A stretch of 64,000 nucleotides of DNA from Demequina iriomotensis (lineage in GTDB: Bacteria; Actinomycetota; Actinomycetes; Actinomycetales; Demequinaceae): NCBI RefSeq assembly GCF_000971395.1, contig NZ_BBME01000009.1, positions 248,001-312,000 on the forward strand, read 5' to 3'. Below the pieces are notes generated by a model that did not search any database, was not told where the DNA came from, and saw nothing but the letters and a program-made list of their open reading frames with translations. Both the position numbers and the translations under genes were made by a program. Numbering within the stretch: the stretch's first letter is position 1; each line of letters starts with the position of its first letter. Below, piece after piece: positions 61,887 to 64,000 of the stretch.

Positions 61887-63251
61887 ATGACCCACCTCGA
61901 CGACGCGGCCCCGGCTTCCACCGGGGCCGCCGGCCCATCACGGCCCGATCCGTCCACGTGGGGCGCGCGCAACGCGCACGATCCCACCGCGGTCCGGGAC
62001 GACGACGGCGTCTACTGGCTGTTCTCCACGGACGCGGACGCCGACGGTCCCCTGCGCGCCTCGGGCGCGCAGATCCGCCGCTCCGCCGACCTGGTCTCCT
62101 GGGAGCACGTGGGCTGCGCGCTCGACGGCGTGCCCGGCCCGGCGCACGCGCACGCGGGCGCCGAGGGCCTGTGGGCGCCCGACGTGGTGCGCGTCGACAC
62201 CGCCGCGGGGGTCGAGTGGCGCATGTACTACTCGGCGTCCACGTTCGGCTCGCGCACCTCGGCCATCGGCCTCGCCGTCGCGCCGCATCCGCGCGGCCCG
62301 TGGGAGGACCGCGGCATCGTCGTGGCCACGGAGCACGACCGCGACGGCCACAACGCCATCGACGCGCAGCTCGTGATCGACGGCGACCGCCACCACCTGG
62401 TCTACGGCTCCTTCTTCGGCGGGCTCCACATCTTCGAGGTGGATCCCGTCACCGGCTTCGCGCTCGACGCGCCGGCGCCCGCACCCGGACAGCACGGCGC
62501 GCCCGCATCGTCCCTCGGGACGCTCATCGCGCGGCGGCCGCGGTCCGTCGACACCGCGATCGAGGGCCCGTACCTGGTGCCCCGTCCCGGGGGCGGCTGG
62601 GCGCTCATCGTCTCCTACGACTCGCTGGTGAGCACGTACCACGTGCGCGTCGCGGTCGCCGAGGACCTCTACGGTCCGTACGTGGACCACGAGGGCCGGT
62701 CGATGACGGACCTCGACGCCGATCCGCTCGCGGTGGGCCTGACCGTCCTCGCGAGCCACCGGCTCGAAGGCGCCGAGCGCGGCATCCTTGCGCCGGGCCA
62801 CGCCTCGGTGCTCACCGAGCCCGGTCGCCAGCTGCTGGTGCACCACACCCGCTTCGCCGAGACCCCGCGTCAGCACGAGGTGCAGGTGCGCCGCCTGGTG
62901 TGGACGCACGGCGGGTGGCCGCTCGTGTCGATCCAGACCTGGGCGGGGGAGCGGGAGGACGATGCGGAGGCCGGCTGGCCGGCCGACGTCGCCTCCCTCG
63001 CGGGCGAGTGGGAGATCGTCGACTACGCGCTGCCCACCGACGTGGTCCAGGCGTCACGCCGGGTGTCGGTGGGCGAGGCCGAGTTCGCCGGGCTGGTCGC
63101 GCATGGCGCGGGACGGTTCACCCGCGACGGGGAGTCCCCGGTCGACGCCGTGGTGTTCCCCGCGTGGGACGCGGTGCGCGCGGTTGCCACCCTGAGCTTC
63201 GCCGCGCGTGGGCCTCAGGGCACGGTCGTGGTGGGGACCCGGGTGGGATGA
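61887..63251 (+). CDS. Cytoplasmic GH43 arabinanase/arabinosidase
   Basis: This 454-aa family 43 protein has no signal peptide, unlike the GH43 at 55752. Catalytic acids: Asp in RNAHDPTAV, Asp in HNAIDAQLV and Glu in DTAIEGPYLV. GLWAPDVVRVDTAAGVEWRMYYSAS is typical of endo-arabinanase-type GH43. A beta-sheet C-terminal domain of about 100 residues follows. Its place directly after the permeases fits a role in cutting imported arabino-oligosaccharides. GGACGATGC words at 62505 and 62957. Confidence 0.93.
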   Translation: MTHLDDAAPASTGAAGPSRPDPSTWGARNAHDPTAVRDDDGVYWLFSTDADADGPLRASGAQIRRSADLVSWEHVGCALDGVPGPAHAHAGAEGLWAPDVVRVDTAAGVEWRMYYSASTFGSRTSAIGLAVAPHPRGPWEDRGIVVATEHDRDGHNAIDAQLVIDGDRHHLVYGSFFGGLHIFEVDPVTGFALDAPAPAPGQHGAPASSLGTLIARRPRSVDTAIEGPYLVPRPGGGWALIVSYDSLVSTYHVRVAVAEDLYGPYVDHEGRSMTDLDADPLAVGLTVLASHRLEGAERGILAPGHASVLTEPGRQLLVHHTRFAETPRQHEVQVRRLVWTHGGWPLVSIQTWAGEREDDAEAGWPADVASLAGEWEIVDYALPTDVVQASRRVSVGEAEFAGLVAHGAGRFTRDGESPVDAVVFPAWDAVRAVATLSFAARGPQGTVVVGTRVG

Positions 63252-63958
63252 TGGCTGTCGTGGCGGAGCGGGAACGGAGCGAGCGCGAGCGGCGGCTGAC
63301 GCCGCTCGAGGGCTCGCCCGCGGACATCGACGAGGTCCCCGGCTGGACCGGTCGCGTCATGGTGTGGCTGCGGGTCATCGCGCACCTGGTCGCGGTCCAG
63401 CTGCTGATGATCGCCGGCACCGCGCTCGGCCTGGTGGTCGTGGGCCTCGGCCCCGCCCTGGTCTCCGGCTCGCGGCTCCTGCGGCGCATCGTCGACGGCG
63501 ACCCCTCCGACGCCGTGTGGGGGGACTTCTGGCGCGCGTACCGCGCGGAGCGGCCGCGCGCGACGCTCGTCACGGTGCCCTTCATGGGCGTGATCGCGGT
63601 CGCGTGGTACGAGCTGCTGGTGCTGCTCGCGTACGGCGGCGACACCATGACGGCAGTGCTGTCGGGCGCGGTCATCGCGCTCGGCGCGTACGCCGTCGCG
63701 TGCCTGGGCTACGCCCCGCACGTCCTGCGGCGCTATGCGGACGCGCCGGGCCGCGCGCTGCGCTTCGTCGCCGTCGCGCCGCTGCTGTCCCCGCTCACGG
63801 CCATCGGCTGCGCCGTCACGGTGATCGCACTCACCGTGGTCGGGCTGCGGTTCCTGCCCGTGATGATCCTCATCGGGCTGTCGGTGCCGCTGCTGCTCAC
63901 GGGCCTGATCGTCGACCGCTGGCTCGACAAGGTGGACGCGCGAGGCTCGCTCGCCTGA
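63248..63958 (+). CDS. DUF624 (YesL-family) membrane protein
   Basis: This 236-aa protein has about five membrane segments. VSGSRLLRRIVDGDPSDAVWGDFWRAYR is the YesL-like conserved region. It starts with ATGATG overlapping the GH43 stop and ends the rightward operon. DUF624 genes frequently accompany CUT1 sugar importers, but their function is unknown. ATG 63251 is an alternative start. Confidence 0.88.
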   Translation: MMAVVAERERSERERRLTPLEGSPADIDEVPGWTGRVMVWLRVIAHLVAVQLLMIAGTALGLVVVGLGPALVSGSRLLRRIVDGDPSDAVWGDFWRAYRAERPRATLVTVPFMGVIAVAWYELLVLLAYGGDTMTAVLSGAVIALGAYAVACLGYAPHVLRRYADAPGRALRFVAVAPLLSPLTAIGCAVTVIALTVVGLRFLPVMILIGLSVPLLLTGLIVDRWLDKVDARGSLA

Positions 63959-63960
63959 CG

Positions 63961-64000
63961 TCAGGACCCGGTCGACTCGCGGGGCACGAGCGCGAAGTCC
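63961..64000 (-). CDS. LacI-family transcriptional regulator, C-terminal end only
   Basis: Only the last 12 codons are inside the window, read leftward: DFALVPRESTGS then TGA (63963-63961). The LVxRxSTG ending is typical of LacI-family repressors. The gene is convergent with DUF624 and is the best candidate for the TTACAACGATG operators at 58.1-58.35 kb. Most of the gene is not visible, so this is a tentative call. Confidence 0.7.
   Translation of the reverse strand, partial: DFALVPRESTGS

Overview
The window is 64 kb of very GC-rich DNA with the gene content of an actinobacterium of the Micrococcales, in the neighbourhood of Cellulomonas or Demequina. That placement is an inference from gene order and content: tRNA-Ser, ffs, dnaX, recR, lysC and asd in series; a GlnR-type regulator beside thioredoxin and nitrobindin-like genes; ClpC without a CtsR operon; a GH6-CBM2 cellulase; and a complete arabinan-use locus. 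Many genes start with GTG. Several promoters place a TANNNT -10 box 6-7 nt before the start codon, as in leaderless mRNAs.

Layout: 0-3.4 kb carries two TetR-controlled units (cupin; DHA2 exporter). 3.4-9.4 kb holds an OmpR-type two-component pair, a divergent DUF4956-VTC-carbohydrate-binding lipoprotein operon, and a 500-bp gap with a candidate small RNA; the same 7+4+7 direct-repeat box precedes all three. 9.4-24.6 kb is mixed housekeeping: LysR and an aminotransferase, a GH6 lipoprotein, proC, radA, mutY, an aldo/keto reductase, clpC and an ABC exporter. 24.6-34.3 kb has dtd, a PIN/Phd toxin-antitoxin pair, ygfZ, a nitrobindin-like gene, small redox genes, glnR, nhaA, nth and crp. 34.4-44 kb has ridA, a class A PBP, a phosphoesterase, tRNA-Pro, a simple-sugar ABC importer and a lactate permease. 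44-54 kb has asd-lysC, an esterase, an ABC exporter, recR, dnaX, SRP RNA, tRNA-Ser and a LytR_C protein. 54.2-64 kb is an arabinan/arabino-oligosaccharide locus: exported and cytoplasmic GH43, GH51, GH27, an ABC importer, DUF624 and, at the edge, a LacI-type regulator.

Two patterns cut across the genes. A short word, GGACGATGC (usually GGACGATGCGG), occurs 43 times by hand count on the two strands, where base composition predicts about one. It is used in all reading frames, is enriched between genes, and forms inverted pairs only between convergent genes. This is the architecture of DNA-uptake signals in Haemophilus and Neisseria. Second, the two-component pair appears to control itself, the VTC operon, and a structured RNA whose loop copies the 16S rRNA anti-Shine-Dalgarno sequence.
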